Program-made: the position numbers and the translations under genes
In this document: piece by piece, positions 17,008 through 26,070 of the stretch
Layout of the letters: every line of letters starts with the position of its first letter
Position numbering within the stretch: the first letter of the stretch is position 1
Assembly: GCA_025149125.1 (NCBI GenBank)
Contig: CP102272.1
Location: 2,294,001 to 2,358,000, forward strand
Direction: 5' to 3'
Length of the DNA: 64,000 nt
DNA from: [Clostridium] asparagiforme DSM 15981
Lineage (GTDB): Bacteria; Bacillota; Clostridia; Lachnospirales; Lachnospiraceae
The notes under the pieces: model-generated
Seen by the model: only the letters and a program-made list of their open reading frames with translations
What the model was told of the DNA's origin: nothing
Databases searched by the model: none

Positions 17008-17832
17008 TTGGCCAAAGTGTTGAGCGTGCGTTATCCCAAGATCCACGAAATGACGCTTGAGGATGTGGAACGGTCCTTGGGCGGCTTAAGGCCCATGGCG
17101 CCGCAGCCGGAACGTTCGGCGGGTATTGTGATTTTCACCGGGGAGGCCAGGGCGGAGTTGTTTCAGCAGATTCACTGGAACCAGGTCCACCCGAATAATC
17201 AGAAGGAACAGCAAGTGATGCTGGCGGGGTATGTCTGCTGTGATCCGGGGCGCAACTGTTATTTTATCATTGTCTGTTTCTGCCTCTATGCTTATTGCAG
17301 TGACCGCAGCCCCGTTAGAGCCGGTCAGGGCGAGGGGGAGAGACAGGCCCTGGTGGAAGGGCAGATATTAAATGAGCTGGAGGTGATCAATTCAGAGGAG
17401 CATCCGACGGATATTAATCCATTTTACCGGCGTCTGGGTAAGGTGGGCCTGGTGGGAAAGCTGCATACTCATCCCGGAATGGGTTTGTTTCTCTCCGGTA
17501 CGGACCGGCTTGGGCATGCCAATGCAAACAAATTCTGGGTTGATATTGTTGCGAACCCGCTGCCGCCGGATTGCGGTCTGGCTGCCTTTGGCGGCCCCGC
17601 GGCCAGAAAGTGTGAGATTTTTGCGGCAGCCGGAAAAGAGAGAACCGGCGCAGAGATGCGGGATCAGGATGGGAATTGGGAATATATGGTAATTCGAATG
17701 CCGGCCGGGAAAAATTATAAGATATGCCGGTCTTTCGGAAAACTGCGGATCAGATGCCATAGAGATGCGGTTCTCTTGCACCCGAACCGCTTGAAAAACG
17801 GAACCATTCCAGGGAAAGGAGAGAGGATATGA
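17008..17832 (+). CDS. JAB/MPN+ metalloprotease (deconjugating isopeptidase)
   Basis: A 274-residue protein with a complete JAMM motif: KLHTHPGMGLFLSGTD supplies His153, His155, Ser163 and Asp166, and Glu67 in the KEQQVMLAGY strand is the likely general base. JAB proteases in bacterial ubiquitin-like operons process the Ubl precursor or remove Ubl from targets. A cysteine-rich hydrophobic strand (CYFIIVCFCLYAYC) follows the Glu. The gene starts with TTG at 17008 after GGGAGG, and its stop overlaps the Ubl ATG (ATGA). The C-terminal region (about 215-274) shows no recognised motif. Confidence 0.9.
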   Translation: MAKVLSVRYPKIHEMTLEDVERSLGGLRPMAPQPERSAGIVIFTGEARAELFQQIHWNQVHPNNQKEQQVMLAGYVCCDPGRNCYFIIVCFCLYAYCSDRSPVRAGQGEGERQALVEGQILNELEVINSEEHPTDINPFYRRLGKVGLVGKLHTHPGMGLFLSGTDRLGHANANKFWVDIVANPLPPDCGLAAFGGPAARKCEIFAAAGKERTGAEMRDQDGNWEYMVIRMPAGKNYKICRSFGKLRIRCHRDAVLLHPNRLKNGTIPGKGERI

Positions 17833-18164
17833 ACGATTACGGTGATATGATGAAAGGATTTGATCAGTTTAATGCTGAGGCCGGAGCCTACTCCGGGGAT
17901 GGGAGCGCGATCCGTATTGAGGCAGCCTGTATGCAGGGGGGAGGCTCGGTGGAGATGGAAATCCATCCCTATGACACGAAGGAGAGCGTATGCGATGTGA
18001 TGGTGAAGGCGCTGGGTTTGGAGGCATTGCAGAAATCAGGAAGATTCCGGCCGTTTTTCACGAATGTGCGGGATGAAACCTGCCCGGTGGACAATTCTCC
18101 GATGGGAGACTTTGTCAGAAACGGCGAAAAATTGAGACTGAATGCCTTCGCAGAGGTGGCGTAG
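17829..18164 (+). CDS. Ubiquitin-like (beta-grasp) protein without a C-terminal Gly-Gly
   Basis: A 111-residue protein with a short acidic N-terminus (1-28) and a region (29-109) with beta-grasp character: two strands (IRIEAACM, SVEMEIHP), a helix introduced by DTKESVCDVMVKALGL, and a final NGEKLRLNAF strand after a PVDNSPMGDFV loop. This resembles the YukD-like group of ubiquitin-like proteins. It ends in AEVA, with no Gly-Gly and no long processable tail, so conjugation would have to use another terminal residue or the protein may be non-covalent. It is translationally coupled to JAB and sits in an operon with E1- and E2-like genes, which is the main reason for the call. Confidence 0.72.
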   Translation: MNDYGDMMKGFDQFNAEAGAYSGDGSAIRIEAACMQGGGSVEMEIHPYDTKESVCDVMVKALGLEALQKSGRFRPFFTNVRDETCPVDNSPMGDFVRNGEKLRLNAFAEVA

Positions 18165-18187
18165 GAACAAAATAAGGAGGAGGTTAA

Positions 18188-19243
18188 ATGTCGGTTGATC
18201 GAATTTGCGATCCGGGAGGGGAAGCGTTAATACGCAAATCGCCCGTTGTGGATTTTGCTCGGGGGAGCGTGCTTTTGGTAAAACCCGGCAGTGCGGCGCT
18301 GGTGGATATAAATGGCAGCAGGCAGCTCTATGGCCCTGGCCGTCATGTCCTGGATACAGGATTGTCCGCATATTTCGGGTGGGCTCAGTGCCTGGCCTCG
18401 AGAGGAGTTCCGCTGCTTTCCGCCAATGTATACTTTGTGGACACAGATCAATATTATCATATAAATATCCAGACAGACAGTCTGCTGGTATATGACCAGA
18501 TGACGCATATTCCGCTCAGCGTAAAAGGCCGGGTGTCCCTCAGAGTGTGGATTCAGGACCCTGAAATGCTGGTCGACCGGCTTGGCGGCGAAGAGGGATG
18601 TACGGCAGCTTCACTGGTGGAATTTCTCAGACCGGAGGTACAGCCTGCCGTGTACCGGATTGTGGGGGAGGCATTCCAAAAAAGGCCCTACTTTCAGGTG
18701 GTCTCGGAACTCGACCGGATGTCTGACCGGCTGACCGGGGAGCTGAGGGCGGTCATGCCGGAATGTGGATTATCCCTGGAACGTGCTGCCGTCGAGGCGC
18801 TGTCTGCCGGTGAGAAGGAGCTGGAAGAGCTCAGCGGACAGATTCGGGAATTGAACCGGAAAATCATGGAGATAAAGCTGGACGGCCGCAGAGGAATGAT
18901 GAAAACGGCGGTGGAAAAGAACCGTATCGGTCAGCTTTACGGCGGCGATACCGGCAGAGCCGACATGGCGGGGATTATGAAGTCATGGGCCTCCAATCCC
19001 AATGTGAATTCCAACCCCGCCATGTGGCCCATGGCTCTTTCCATGGGAAAGCAGATGGCCAAGGTATATCAGGCCCCGCCGCAAGTGCATTTTGCAGAGA
19101 GTGCTCCGCAAAAAGGGGCGGTTCAGGGCCCACGTCCCCTTGCGGTACGCGGCGCCGGCCGCGAGCGGTACTGTGGAGCCTGCGGACGGAAGGTACAATA
19201 TGATGCGGCGTTCTGCCCGGTTTGCAATCATGCTTTGTTTTGA
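18188..19243 (+). CDS. SPFH-domain protein with a C-terminal zinc ribbon
   Basis: A 351-residue protein. Residues about 15-210 resemble the SPFH/Band 7 proteins of the virion-core-like (YdjI) group (LLVKPGSAALVDINGS, YGPGRHVLDTG). A coiled coil follows (about 210-245, LEELSGQIRELNRKIMEIK), then a flexible segment and a terminal zinc ribbon (CGACG ... CPVC). No N-terminal transmembrane helix is evident, so membrane contact would be peripheral or through partners. SPFH proteins build large ring or cage assemblies; here it may scaffold the conjugation machinery at the membrane. AAGGAGGAGG precedes the ATG. Confidence 0.75.
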   Translation: MSVDRICDPGGEALIRKSPVVDFARGSVLLVKPGSAALVDINGSRQLYGPGRHVLDTGLSAYFGWAQCLASRGVPLLSANVYFVDTDQYYHINIQTDSLLVYDQMTHIPLSVKGRVSLRVWIQDPEMLVDRLGGEEGCTAASLVEFLRPEVQPAVYRIVGEAFQKRPYFQVVSELDRMSDRLTGELRAVMPECGLSLERAAVEALSAGEKELEELSGQIRELNRKIMEIKLDGRRGMMKTAVEKNRIGQLYGGDTGRADMAGIMKSWASNPNVNSNPAMWPMALSMGKQMAKVYQAPPQVHFAESAPQKGAVQGPRPLAVRGAGRERYCGACGRKVQYDAAFCPVCNHALF

Positions 19244-19311
19244 GAAATCCGGGCTTTATGAGGGAAGCGGCGGTCTGGGCCGTACAGGGCATTTCGAAGG
19301 GAGGGGACAGC

Positions 19312-21873
19312 GTGGAATATTTCATAAAGGATCAGCGCGGCGGACTTTTCTGCATGACCTGCGGGGTGGAACAGGAGGCGGTTCCCATTGGCAAAAGCGG
19401 CGATTTTGCAGGCAACATGCAATTTGAAGTCCTTTTAAATGCAGTGTGGCAGATGGCTCAAGGGCCATGGGTTTCCATTGAGCAAATCTGCCTGCGGGAT
19501 GGTGAACGCATGGGAGTGGGACTGCGATTGATTACGGTTGTCCACTGCTGCGGACGGACTTCGGGAGCGGCCGGGATGGCTGCGGCAGGGGCAGCCAAAA
19601 TGATCTGCGGCAATTATCTGAGACAGGGGTATCAAACGCGTTATCTGCCGGTCTCAGAATTGAGGCGGCTGTTGCAGTTCCGGGATACGGCCGGGGTCAG
19701 ACTGGAGAAAAAGCCGGTTTTCGCCGGAGGGGGACTGGAGGGAGCGGAGGAATACGTCTGGGATGTCGTCGGAGGATTTGAAGAACTGGGGGATTTGTAC
19801 CGGCTTTTGGCAGAGCAGCCGGGAAACTGTATGTCGATCCAGTATATCCCGGTACTTCTGCCGGAGGAGGACCGGGACTATCTGTTGACGGCCTGGGAAC
19901 TGCACAAGTCTATGGCAGGGGATTTATTCGGAGGGACTGCGGGAAAGCGGGATGCGCAGGAGGACCGGGCTGCAGGCAATCTGGAATATTACGTCCGGGC
20001 GATGGATCGTTCCCTGTTTCGGATTCATATCGTCTTAAACGGGCCGTCCGCGGCGCAGTTGTCGGCCAGCGCCGCCGCGGCGCTCAGGATGCCGGGAGGG
20101 GAAGTGGTGTCTTCGTTTTCACGGGGATTATACTCGTATGGAGCGCAGTCCAGCGTGAGTTTTTTTCCGTGGGATGTGGATCGATATGAGCTGAATTTGG
20201 GAAAGTCTGGAAGCCCATGGCTGATAAGCACCTGTACAGGAGAAGAGGGCGGTAGGATTGCGCTTAAGCCGCGGGAGGATGGGAATGGGATACCGTTTAG
20301 GGGCAATCCGTTTTCCCTGTTTCCGCTCAACGGGCCGGAACCTGCTATGACAGACTCCGCAGGCATCTACCTGGGGCGGGCGTTTGACGGCGCGAACGTA
20401 TTTTTACCACCAGGCGTGCTGACGCAGAACTGCAATGTTTTTGGCGCGCCGGGATACGGAAAGACCACGCTGATCATCAATATGATCCTTGAACTGAGAA
20501 AACGCGGCGTTGACGTCATGGTGCTGGAGTGCGCGAAGAATGAGTTCCGGGGGCTGCTTGACCTGGCGCCTGAAGCCAAGCTGTTTCATGTGGAAAATGC
20601 GGGAATTGAACTGAAATTAAACCCTTTCCTGCCGCCGGCCGGAATTGAGCTGTCCCGCTATCTCCCGTGCCTGCGGGAGGCATTTGCCGCCGCGTTCGTA
20701 TTGGAGCCGCCGCTGGATAGTCTGGTGGAACGGGCGCTGAGCCAGGCCTATTCCGGATTTGGTTGGAAAATGGATTCAAAGGCGGGAGACCGCGACGCAG
20801 AGCCTTTTGGTATGGCCGAATTTGTGGACGTGCTAAAAAAGGTGATACGGGCGAGCCGGTATGAAGGAAAACTAAAGGGCAATCTGGAGACAGCGGGAGA
20901 GATCCGGCTGCTACGCCTCCTGGAAATGTGCGGGACGGCATTTGACACAGTGTCCGCTACCCCGACAGAGGAATTGTTGAGCGGTTTGTCCATTGTAAAT
21001 CTGACCAATGTGCTGGGAGAAGAACGCTGTACTGTCGCCGCATTGCTTTTAATCCGCCTGCTTGCTGCGGTGAGGTCCGGATTTAAGAGCAGCAAGACGC
21101 TGCGCAACGTGATTGTGCTGGATGAAGCGCACGCGTTTATGGACCTGGAAAGCAATCATCCGTCGGGAAAAATGATGGTCAATCTTCTGGAAACCATGGC
21201 GGCCGAGATGAGAGGGCTGGGGATTGGCCTGATTGTGGCGGATCAGCTGCCGTCCCGGGTCGGGCGCAGGATCATCGCCTGCTCCTCCACAAATATCTGC
21301 ATGCATCTGGGCAGTCTGGAGGAGGCAGCGCTGATGCGGGGGCAGATGGATCTGGACGAGAGAGGGCTGCAGGGTCTGATGCGGCTGGAGAAGGGGCAGA
21401 TGGTCGTGACCATACCGGGACAGGGGAGACCATTGCCCGTATACGCATGGAATTTCCGGGATTCAAAAAAAATGCGGGATTTCATCCCGGACGAGGAGGT
21501 TGACCGCAGGTTTGCAGCCTACCGGAGGGCCCATGCCAGGGAGCTTCTGCCTTATCTGGAATGCGCGGAATGTCCGGAAGCCTGTAAGGGATGCGACCGG
21601 TTTACGAGAGAAAGGGCGGCATACTATGGAGCAGCGATCTACAAAGAAAAGCCGGATCAAATCAGAGATGCGGCTTCCCTGTACCGGGAGCTGGTCAAAA
21701 TACCGGCGTATTGCAAAGAGCAGGGATTTACGGAGACAGGGGCGCTCTGTTATTGTACGGCTGCCACATTGGTAAGGCAGATCAGCAGATCCTATGGAAT
21801 CCGCCTGCCTTTGAAGGTGGCGGTTCCGATGATCTGTCATGCGCTGAAAGAGGGAGGTGCCGTCTGTGAGTGA
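19312..21873 (+). CDS. HerA-like (DUF87) ATPase
   Basis: An 853-residue protein with a HerA/VirB4-type RecA-like motor. Walker A is GAPGYGKTT (about 378-386) and Walker B VIVLDEAH with Asp604-Glu605, followed by a GIGLIVADQLPSR sensor segment. The N-terminal 330 residues contain a CMTC pair and no named domain. Near the C-terminus is a cysteine cluster (CAECPEACKGC), probably metal binding. HerA-type ATPases form hexameric motors that translocate DNA or protein and are frequent in antiphage systems. GGGAGGGG supports the GTG start at 19312; the frame is open from ATG 19222, overlapping the SPFH gene. It overlaps the nuclease gene by 8 bp. Confidence 0.78.
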   Translation: MEYFIKDQRGGLFCMTCGVEQEAVPIGKSGDFAGNMQFEVLLNAVWQMAQGPWVSIEQICLRDGERMGVGLRLITVVHCCGRTSGAAGMAAAGAAKMICGNYLRQGYQTRYLPVSELRRLLQFRDTAGVRLEKKPVFAGGGLEGAEEYVWDVVGGFEELGDLYRLLAEQPGNCMSIQYIPVLLPEEDRDYLLTAWELHKSMAGDLFGGTAGKRDAQEDRAAGNLEYYVRAMDRSLFRIHIVLNGPSAAQLSASAAAALRMPGGEVVSSFSRGLYSYGAQSSVSFFPWDVDRYELNLGKSGSPWLISTCTGEEGGRIALKPREDGNGIPFRGNPFSLFPLNGPEPAMTDSAGIYLGRAFDGANVFLPPGVLTQNCNVFGAPGYGKTTLIINMILELRKRGVDVMVLECAKNEFRGLLDLAPEAKLFHVENAGIELKLNPFLPPAGIELSRYLPCLREAFAAAFVLEPPLDSLVERALSQAYSGFGWKMDSKAGDRDAEPFGMAEFVDVLKKVIRASRYEGKLKGNLETAGEIRLLRLLEMCGTAFDTVSATPTEELLSGLSIVNLTNVLGEERCTVAALLLIRLLAAVRSGFKSSKTLRNVIVLDEAHAFMDLESNHPSGKMMVNLLETMAAEMRGLGIGLIVADQLPSRVGRRIIACSSTNICMHLGSLEEAALMRGQMDLDERGLQGLMRLEKGQMVVTIPGQGRPLPVYAWNFRDSKKMRDFIPDEEVDRRFAAYRRAHARELLPYLECAECPEACKGCDRFTRERAAYYGAAIYKEKPDQIRDAASLYRELVKIPAYCKEQGFTETGALCYCTAATLVRQISRSYGIRLPLKVAVPMICHALKEGGAVCE

Positions 21874-22450
21874 GTTTGCGGAACTTGAAGATCAGGAGGA
21901 AGTGAATGAACAGCTGGAGCAGGAGGAGTGGTCGGAGGCCGGGAAAGCGGCGCAGTTTGTGCGCTCGTTTGAGGGATTTGAGAAAGCGGCGGACTATGTG
22001 GAACATCACTTTGACGGTGAGGAGTTTGATGAGTCCAGGCCGATTCCCATTTCGACCCGGAACCAGGACCTGGAGGATGATATCAGCGAAAATGGTGTTG
22101 CTTTTACGCGCAGAGAGGTGGAGTTGGAGGACGGGCTGTGCCTGGAGGGGGTATTCCCGGAATTTGATTCCATCCACCATGTGGAGCTGGGAAAAGATGT
22201 AAATGATATGAGCCTTCACAAGCAATTCAACGCCTGCCGCGAAGATTTCCAGGATCACTTATATGATCCGGGGAAGAAATTGGAGGGGATCAAGTTCGGA
22301 GATATGGAGCGGATGGATCTTCCGCAGGGATATGCTCCCAAGGGGTATACCTGGAATCACAATCCGGAGACCGGATCCTTTGACCTGGTATCCACTGACC
22401 AGCATTCGGTGGGACATACCGGGGGAAACGCCTTGTGGGGGAAAAAGTAA
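21866..22450 (+). CDS. HNH/Endo VII nuclease of the WHH toxin family (probable effector)
   Basis: A 194-residue protein. Residues 1-60 are very acidic. The rest matches nuclease toxins of the HNH/Endo VII superfamily with the WHH motif: GVFPEFDSIHHVEL, then HKQFNACREDFQDHL, YTWNHNPETG, and DQHSVGHTGGNALWG at the C-terminus. In most relatives the motif is W-H-H; here it is W-N-H, so catalysis could be weakened or altered. Such domains are usually the toxic tips of secreted polymorphic toxins, but here the protein is short, has no secretion signal and ends the ubiquitin-like operon, so it is likely the effector. GGGAGG supports GTG 21866. No immunity gene follows. Confidence 0.72.
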   Translation: MSEFAELEDQEEVNEQLEQEEWSEAGKAAQFVRSFEGFEKAADYVEHHFDGEEFDESRPIPISTRNQDLEDDISENGVAFTRREVELEDGLCLEGVFPEFDSIHHVELGKDVNDMSLHKQFNACREDFQDHLYDPGKKLEGIKFGDMERMDLPQGYAPKGYTWNHNPETGSFDLVSTDQHSVGHTGGNALWGKK

Positions 22451-22477
22451 GGGCAGATGGGGAATTGTGAAAATGGC

Positions 22478-22507
22478 TTGTAAAAGGAAAGGAAGATGTG
22501 CTAAAAT
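22478..22507 (+). promoter_or_regulatory. Promoter of nudC
   Basis: TTGTAA (22478-22483), an 18-bp spacer and TAAAAT (22502-22507), with the extended -10 TGC directly before it, lie 65 bp upstream of nudC and just after the nuclease gene. It marks the return from the accessory operon to housekeeping genes. Confidence 0.6.
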
Positions 22508-22572
22508 GGCTGGAAGAAGCGGAGAGAGAATTCAGAAATTGGATTCCAGCGATAAAAGGCAGGTGACGGCAC

Positions 22573-23409
22573 ATGATACAGGAGATAGCACCAAAGACAT
22601 TTGATCCCGCCTTCCGGCAGCAAAAGCCGGAAGACAGGGATTTTTTGCTGCATTATGAGTACAACAAGGTGATGCTGAAGCGGGAGGGGGACCGCCTTAT
22701 GATCCCCACCGTGGGCGAGCTTTTGGAGGAGGCGCCGGAGATCGCCGCGAAGGCGGAATACCTGTTCTCCATCGACGACCGTGCCTATTTCGGCATGCCG
22801 GACATGGCGGTGCCGGAATTCGGCGGCTATGTGTTGGAGGGGATGCAGATTTTCCGGAAATTTGACCCCATGTACCAGGGCTTTGCCGGGATCACGGGCG
22901 GTCAGATCTACCGCTTCCGGGAGAGCCGGAAGTACTGCGGCCGCTGCGGACATAGGATGGAGTACAGTCAGACGGAGCGGGCCATGGTGTGTCCCGGCTG
23001 CAAGCAGACGGAATACCCAAAGATCAGCCCGGCGGTGATCGTGGCCATCACCAACGGGGACAAGCTTTTGATGTCCCGCTACGCCCATGGCACCTACCGC
23101 CATTTCGCGCTGATCGCAGGTTACGTGGAGGTCGGGGAAACTTTTGAGGAGTGCGTCCGGCGGGAAGTGATGGAGGAGGTGGGCCTGAGGGTGAAAAACA
23201 TCCGTTATTACAAGAGCCAGCCCTGGGCCTTTTCCGACTCGGTGATGATCGGCTTCACAGCAGAGCTGGACGGGGACGACACCATACGGCTCCAGGAGGA
23301 GGAACTCTCCGAGGCGGGGTGGTACACCCGGGATCAGGTGGAGGATTACAGCCCCTGCATCAGCGTGGGACATGAGATGATGCGCGCGTTTAAAAGCGGG
23401 ACGCTGTAG
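22573..23409 (+). CDS. nudC: NAD(+) diphosphatase / NADH pyrophosphatase (Nudix, NudC family)
   Basis: A 278-residue Nudix hydrolase that splits NAD(H) into NMN(H) and AMP and can decap NAD-capped RNA. A zinc ribbon (YCGRCGH ... CPGC) lies before the Nudix box (GYVEVGETFEECVRREVMEEVG), and the diagnostic SQPWAF motif follows at about residue 217, as in NudC (SQPWPF). The N-terminal NudC-type domain is present, so the protein is full length. It has its own promoter after the accessory operon. Nothing unusual was seen. Confidence 0.93.
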   Translation: MIQEIAPKTFDPAFRQQKPEDRDFLLHYEYNKVMLKREGDRLMIPTVGELLEEAPEIAAKAEYLFSIDDRAYFGMPDMAVPEFGGYVLEGMQIFRKFDPMYQGFAGITGGQIYRFRESRKYCGRCGHRMEYSQTERAMVCPGCKQTEYPKISPAVIVAITNGDKLLMSRYAHGTYRHFALIAGYVEVGETFEECVRREVMEEVGLRVKNIRYYKSQPWAFSDSVMIGFTAELDGDDTIRLQEEELSEAGWYTRDQVEDYSPCISVGHEMMRAFKSGTL

Positions 23410-23520
23410 GCGGATGGATCGGCGGGGCCTGCCGCCAAAAGCGCAAAAAAGCGGGGCCTGCCGCCGGCCGCAAGGCCTCAAGCCAAGGAAATGAGAACAA
23501 CGGGATGGAGGATCACACAT

Positions 23521-24183
23521 TTGAAGGATTACATACTATTTGACCTGGACGGGACGCTGACCAATCCCAAGGAAGGGATTACCAAGAGCGTGCAGTTTGC
23601 GCTGAGGCGCTATGGAATCCGGGTGGACGACCTGGACAGCCTGATACCGTTTATCGGGCCGCCGCTCTCAGAGAGCTTCCGGCGGTTTTACGGCTTCGAG
23701 GAGCAGCAGTCCAGGGAGGCGGTGCTGGTGTACCGGGAGTATTTCACGGACCGGGGATGGCTTGAAAATCTGGAATACCCGGGCGTCCGCGGGATGCTGG
23801 AGCGGCTATCGTCTGCGGGAAAGCATCTGATGGTGGCAACCTCCAAGCCGGAGGTATTTGCCATGCGGATTTTAAAGCATTTCAACCTGGACGGGTATTT
23901 TGAGCATGTGGCCGGAGCCGACCTGGAGGAAACCCGGGTGAAAAAAGCGGACGTGATGCGCTACCTTCTGGAGCGGGCCGGTCTGGGAACGGACCGGGAG
24001 AGCATCGCCCGGATGGTCATGGTGGGAGACCGGGAGCACGACGTGCTGGGAGCCGCCGAATTGGGCATGGAATGCGTGGGCGTGCTCCACGGCTACGGCA
24101 GCCTGGAGGAGCTGGAGCAGAGCGGAGCCTGCGCGGTGGTGCGGGATGCCAGGGAGCTGGAACAGCTGCTTCTCGCCATGTAA
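23521..24183 (+). CDS. HAD-superfamily phosphatase (phosphoglycolate phosphatase-like)
   Basis: A 220-residue HAD hydrolase. Motif I FDLDGTLTN is at the N-terminus, an alpha-helical cap follows (about 15-85), motif II is in VATSKPEV, and motif III/IV in MVGDREHDVLGAAELG. The layout matches the PGP/PgmB-like clade common in Clostridia; the substrate cannot be fixed. GGAGG at 23507-23511 lies 9 bp before a TTG at 23521, giving the usual family N-terminus. The frame extends back to an ATG at 23491 that would add an unrelated leader. Confidence 0.85.
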   Translation: MKDYILFDLDGTLTNPKEGITKSVQFALRRYGIRVDDLDSLIPFIGPPLSESFRRFYGFEEQQSREAVLVYREYFTDRGWLENLEYPGVRGMLERLSSAGKHLMVATSKPEVFAMRILKHFNLDGYFEHVAGADLEETRVKKADVMRYLLERAGLGTDRESIARMVMVGDREHDVLGAAELGMECVGVLHGYGSLEELEQSGACAVVRDARELEQLLLAM

Positions 24184-24194
24184 TCCGGCCTTGC

Positions 24195-24261
24195 TATAAC
24201 TTGAATTCATAATGACCATTCCTATTATATAATTGACAAATAGAATAATGGTTGTTATGAT
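24195..24261 (+). promoter_or_regulatory. ilvN promoter with a 34-bp element shared with leuC
   Basis: A near-consensus promoter, TTGACA (24233-24238), 17 bp, TATGAT (24256-24261), is preceded by a 34-bp element at 24195-24228 containing TATAACTT, TTCATA, ACCATTC and TATTAT. The element is 27/34 identical to one upstream of leuC (30073-30106), and the distances to -35 and -10 are the same at both loci. An imperfect dyad also spans the promoter. It is probably an operator for the LysR-type regulator encoded beside leuC. Confidence 0.75.
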
Positions 24262-24324
24262 TGAAATTACTATTAAGAAAGTCACGAATGCCCGGTCAAA
24301 GGGGCATGGTATGGAGAGGGTGGG

Positions 24325-24834
24325 ATGATGATGGATGACAGAATCGTATTGTCATTGCTGGTTGATAACACCGCCGGCGTGCTGGCCCGCGTGGCCGGAC
24401 TGTTCAGCCGGCGCGGCTATAATATTGAGAGTTTGACTGTGGGCGTCACTGCTGATCCCCGGTATTCGAGAATGACCGTGGTTTCCCTTGGAGACCAGAC
24501 GGTGCTGGAGCAGATCAAGAACCAGCTCAACAAGCTGGAGGATGTGCGGGATATCAAGGAACTGCAGCCCGACCGCTCCGTTTACCGGGAGCTGATGATG
24601 ATCAAGGTGAGAGCCGGAGCGGCCGACCGTCAGTCCATCAGCGCGATTTCCAGCATTTTCCGCGCCACCATCGTGGACGTGGGCAAGGATTCCCTGACCG
24701 TTATGCTGACCGGCGACCAGTCCAAGCTGGATGCGCTGATCAACCTGTTGGAGGATTATGAGATTCTGGAGCTGGCCAGGACGGGCCTTACAGGCCTGGA
24801 GCGCGGTTCCGAGGATATCCGTTACCTGCCGTAG
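24325..24834 (+). CDS. ilvN: Acetolactate synthase, regulatory (small) subunit
   Basis: A 169-residue small subunit of acetohydroxyacid synthase. An ACT domain at residues 3-78 (RIVLSLLVDNTAGVLARVAG ... GYNIESLTVG) is followed by the C-terminal IlvH-type domain. It binds valine and tunes the catalytic subunit, which is not in this window. Three consecutive ATG codons start the frame (24325, 24328, 24331); the GGGTGGG upstream does not clearly decide between them. ilvC follows after 115 bp, so the two are probably one transcript under the branched-chain regulator site. Confidence 0.93.
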   Translation: MMMDDRIVLSLLVDNTAGVLARVAGLFSRRGYNIESLTVGVTADPRYSRMTVVSLGDQTVLEQIKNQLNKLEDVRDIKELQPDRSVYRELMMIKVRAGAADRQSISAISSIFRATIVDVGKDSLTVMLTGDQSKLDALINLLEDYEILELARTGLTGLERGSEDIRYLP

Positions 24835-24913
24835 GCGGAGTTGTTACATATTACATTGTGAGCTAAGGGCGCGGCCAAAGGCGGACAGAGAGTCGTCGGT
24901 TTTGTTACCTTAA

Positions 24914-25960
<1,047 letters not shown>

Positions 25961-25990
25961 TTGTAACAATAATCCGGGAAAATATTAGCT

Positions 25991-26043
25991 GGGGCGGGAC
26001 AGCGCTGCGATGGATGTCGCAGCGTTGCCCGCCCCGGTTTTTT
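25991..26043 (+). terminator. Rho-independent terminator after ilvC
   Basis: A long GC-rich stem, GGGGCGGG then AGCGCTGCGA on one side and TCGCAGCG then GCCCGCCCC on the other, around a short TGGATG loop, is followed by TTTTTT. It lies between convergent ilvC and the ABC-2 permease. Confidence 0.92.
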
Positions 26044-26070
26044 AGGTGAATGGCGCTGCCGCCGCGAATG

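Noticed and set aside
14805-22450. CBASS type II or type VII secretion system
   Set aside because: The E1, E2 and JAB genes recall CBASS and the Ubl recalls YukD of type VII secretion. However, there is no CD-NTase or cyclic-nucleotide effector, and no EssC-type ATPase or WXG100 protein in the neighbourhood.
23422-23465. Two direct copies of GCGGGGCCTGCCGCC between nudC and the HAD gene
   Set aside because: They are short and GC-rich, 29 bp apart, with no associated gene or symmetry; probably a local duplication without function.
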